Position numbers and translations under genes: made by a program. DNA of 64,000 nucleotides from Mansonella perstans (Eukaryota; Nematoda; Chromadorea; Rhabditida; Onchocercidae): the NCBI GenBank assembly GCA_037074765.1, contig JBAMDO010000149.1:496001-560000 (forward strand), read 5' to 3'. Of this stretch, positions 62,239 to 64,000 are shown piece after piece. Position 1 is the first letter of the stretch, and each line of letters begins with the position of its first letter. The notes below the pieces were generated by a model. The model was given only the letters and a program-made list of their open reading frames with translations, did not search any database and had not been told where the DNA came from.

Positions 62239-63035
62239 GCAGTATTGCTATCTCTTTTTAACAATTGGTTAATGCCATTTACGTGAGATAACAAAACGTC
62301 GCTGCTATCTACCTTATCATCACGTGTTCCATTATGATATTACAAATGTCGCAGCTTTTACTTCAAATTGTAAGGTTTTGTTTTTTTTTTTTTTTTTTTT
62401 TTTATTATTATATTTAGTATTGTTAATTTATATTATTTACTTTTGTTATTTTTATTATTATTATTATTGTTATCATTAATTGTTATCACTAATTGTTATT
62501 CTTATCATTTAATTATTATAGATATAAATGATAAGCTTTGGATGAAAAAAAAAAAAAAAAAATAAGAATTAAAGAAAGTTTTATACGCGTAGCGATTTTT
62601 TTTTTTTTTTGCGATAAAAATTTTTATCTGATTTTTGTTCATTTATCACTTTTAACAATGAGAGATCGATCTAACTATTAAGATGATGCTATATTGCAGT
62701 ATTGCAACAGCTCGTTTGATTATTCAAAAAAAAAACTTGGAAAGGAATCGTTTTCAAAGCATTCTATATTCTATAGTTTCATATATTTAGGGTTATCATC
62801 ATGATAACAATCTTCCTTTTATCGATGATTATCTTGATAAGGATAATCAATTGACCATTAAATGAGTACAGAAGAAGCAAATGATGGTGATATTATTTAT
62901 GGTGTTGCCTATTGCTGTATGTATTATCATTGGTCTTATAATTGTAGGGTGTTGTTGGTTTGTGTGCGTAAAAGTGGCAAATAGAAATATATCGTTTGGA
63001 ACAAAGTTGTTGTTGTTGTTGCAGTCACTATTTGG

Positions 63036-63627
63036 ATGATGTCTGCAAACTCGCTTGATGAAATTGACTTAAATTTGCTAAGGGTAAGTAAAATTTTTTT
63101 TACAAAAGAAGGCGATCGATGATCAGTCGATTTTACTATAATTCGATTTTTGATAATTGTAACATGACATTTTATACATAAATACCTACAATCCATGACT
63201 AGTCAATTTCAAAAAAAAAACTTTTTATGTAGTAAAGTATTTAAGGATTATCGTAATATTACGATAATCAGTGAAATACTTGTAAATATAATATAAAAGG
63301 ACAAGAATTGGAAACAGAAAAAACTTATTATTAAGTAGAAAAATTAAGCGAGTATCATTTGAGGGGAACGAATTCCTGCATAAATAATATTTAGCTATAT
63401 GTGATTAGTGATGGAAGTGCGTAGGGAATGTGCTAGAGAAGTGGATGGATCAGACTTTATTTTTTATTGGTCTGTGATTTTGATAGTCTATCTTTCTGTG
63501 GTTTGAATATTTGATTAAAAAAAAAAAAAAAAAGGAGATTCCATATATTGTTTTTTCACTTGTTTTTATGTTTATTACAGCGGGGATTTTTCTCATGGAA
63601 AATTGCAAAGTAGGTTTTTGAGTTGAT

Positions 63628-63664
<37 letters not shown>

Positions 63665-64000
63665 TTGATATTGATTGGCTTATTGTATAAGGATTTAATG
63701 AAATAATTAATAATGATTAGCTTATTGTATTTGTTAATTTATAAGTCCTACTTTGTCATTACTTAGTTTTCTGTTACTGAAAACTATTCCACAGAATTAC
63801 ATTGTTCCAAAATTATGCAAAGAACAATTATTTCATTAAATCCTTATTTTTAGTATAATTTTAGTCATGCAACGTTTTGTTCCTAGACTAAGTAGTATAT
63901 GGTAAAGCTTACTTGATAAAATTCTTCTATTTCATATTTCCAGAACGCTTACCTCTACGAACTTAGTTGCTGTTAGAGTCAGGTAAAGATTTGCATTTGG
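63036..64000 (+). CDS. 5' end of an unrecognised gene, continues beyond the window
   Basis: Three exons chain in phase: 63036-63083 (5' UTR from 63025), 63581-63609 and 63944-63982, followed by the donor GTAAAG. The acceptor of the first, TTGTTGTTGTTGTTGCAG, leaves an 11-base leader before ATGATG, as expected for spliced-leader trans-splicing. The encoded N-terminus reads MMSANSLDEIDLNLLRRG and continues through FFSWKIAKTLTSTNLVAVR. All three junctions have good splice sites and matching phases, which is hard to get by chance. There is no signal peptide and I recognise no family; the acidic-then-basic start suggests a soluble protein. The long poly-T run at 63629-63661 lies in the second intron. 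The rest of the gene is outside the window. Confidence 0.55.
63246..63269. repeat. Perfect 24-base palindrome
   Basis: The 12 bases GATTATCGTAAT are followed directly by their reverse complement. It lies in the first intron of the gene beginning at 63036. Confidence 0.9.

Larger units (their letters stand above)
60451..63024. other. Simple-repeat-rich intergenic or upstream region
   Basis: No gene is supported. The interval is packed with microsatellites and homopolymers and leads into the start exon at 63025. Val-, Leu- or Cys-rich ORFs reported by simple translation are repeat artefacts. Confidence 0.6.

Noticed and set aside
1..64000. CRISPR arrays, bacterial operons, rRNA or tRNA genes
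   Set aside because: No spaced direct-repeat array and no recognisable structural RNA were seen. The exon-intron structure marks the DNA as eukaryotic; a tRNA scan that I cannot run would be needed to exclude tRNAs fully.

Overview
The window looks like nuclear DNA of a nematode. It is strongly AT-rich, its genes are broken into many short exons by introns of about 60 bases to several kb, several first exons sit directly behind a perfect acceptor as expected for spliced-leader trans-splicing, and the carbonic anhydrase resembles the soluble CAH-3-type enzymes of Caenorhabditis. The low GC, long poly-T tracts and sparse gene content fit a parasitic spirurid or filarial worm, but genus is an inference. 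None of the real genes is one continuous ORF, so I rebuilt them from splice sites and checked that exon phases agree.

Layout. 1-11 kb is mostly intergenic. It holds a possible 3' terminal exon pair (6.6-7.1 kb, + strand) and an unusually GC-rich reading frame with a single internal stop (8.3-8.8 kb, - strand). 11.07-23.4 kb (- strand) is a complete 15-exon RasGAP of the GAP1/RASA2-RASA3 family: Ser-rich N-terminus, C2A, C2B, RasGAP and PH, 908 codons with every phase consistent. 23.4-31 kb is noncoding apart from a GC-rich candidate locus at 25.3-25.8 kb. 31.3-35.4 kb (+) holds a candidate 75-residue protein and the C-terminal exons of a multi-pass membrane protein. 35.4-41.7 kb is a gene-poor stretch.

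42.7-45.7 kb (+) is a Barentsz/CASC3-like protein, the exon-junction-complex core partner of eIF4A3. Its conserved SELOR motifs are split by an insertion and its 3' end is unresolved; a basic Ser/Arg-rich exon at 41.7 kb may be an alternative 5' exon. 49.64-52.95 kb (+) is a complete 7-exon cytosolic alpha-carbonic anhydrase of 247 residues with an intact active site. 54.0-54.6 kb (-) and 59.5-60.45 kb (+) are two decayed mariner copies in inverted orientation about 4.9 kb apart. 60.7-63.7 kb is dominated by simple repeats, including about 210 bases of (GTT)n and many poly-T runs. From 63.04 kb the 5' end of another + strand gene begins and runs off the window.

The genes are not a pathway. 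The RasGAP would switch off Ras at the membrane, the Barentsz-like protein would act in mRNA quality control or localisation, and the carbonic anhydrase in pH/CO2 balance. I found no convincing undescribed multi-gene system. The best leads are the single-stop reading frame at 8.3-8.8 kb, the unusual RasGAP features (no BTK-type zinc motif, a Pro-to-Ala change in the RasGAP signature), the split Barentsz SELOR region, and the uncharacterised small genes near 31-35 kb and at 63 kb.
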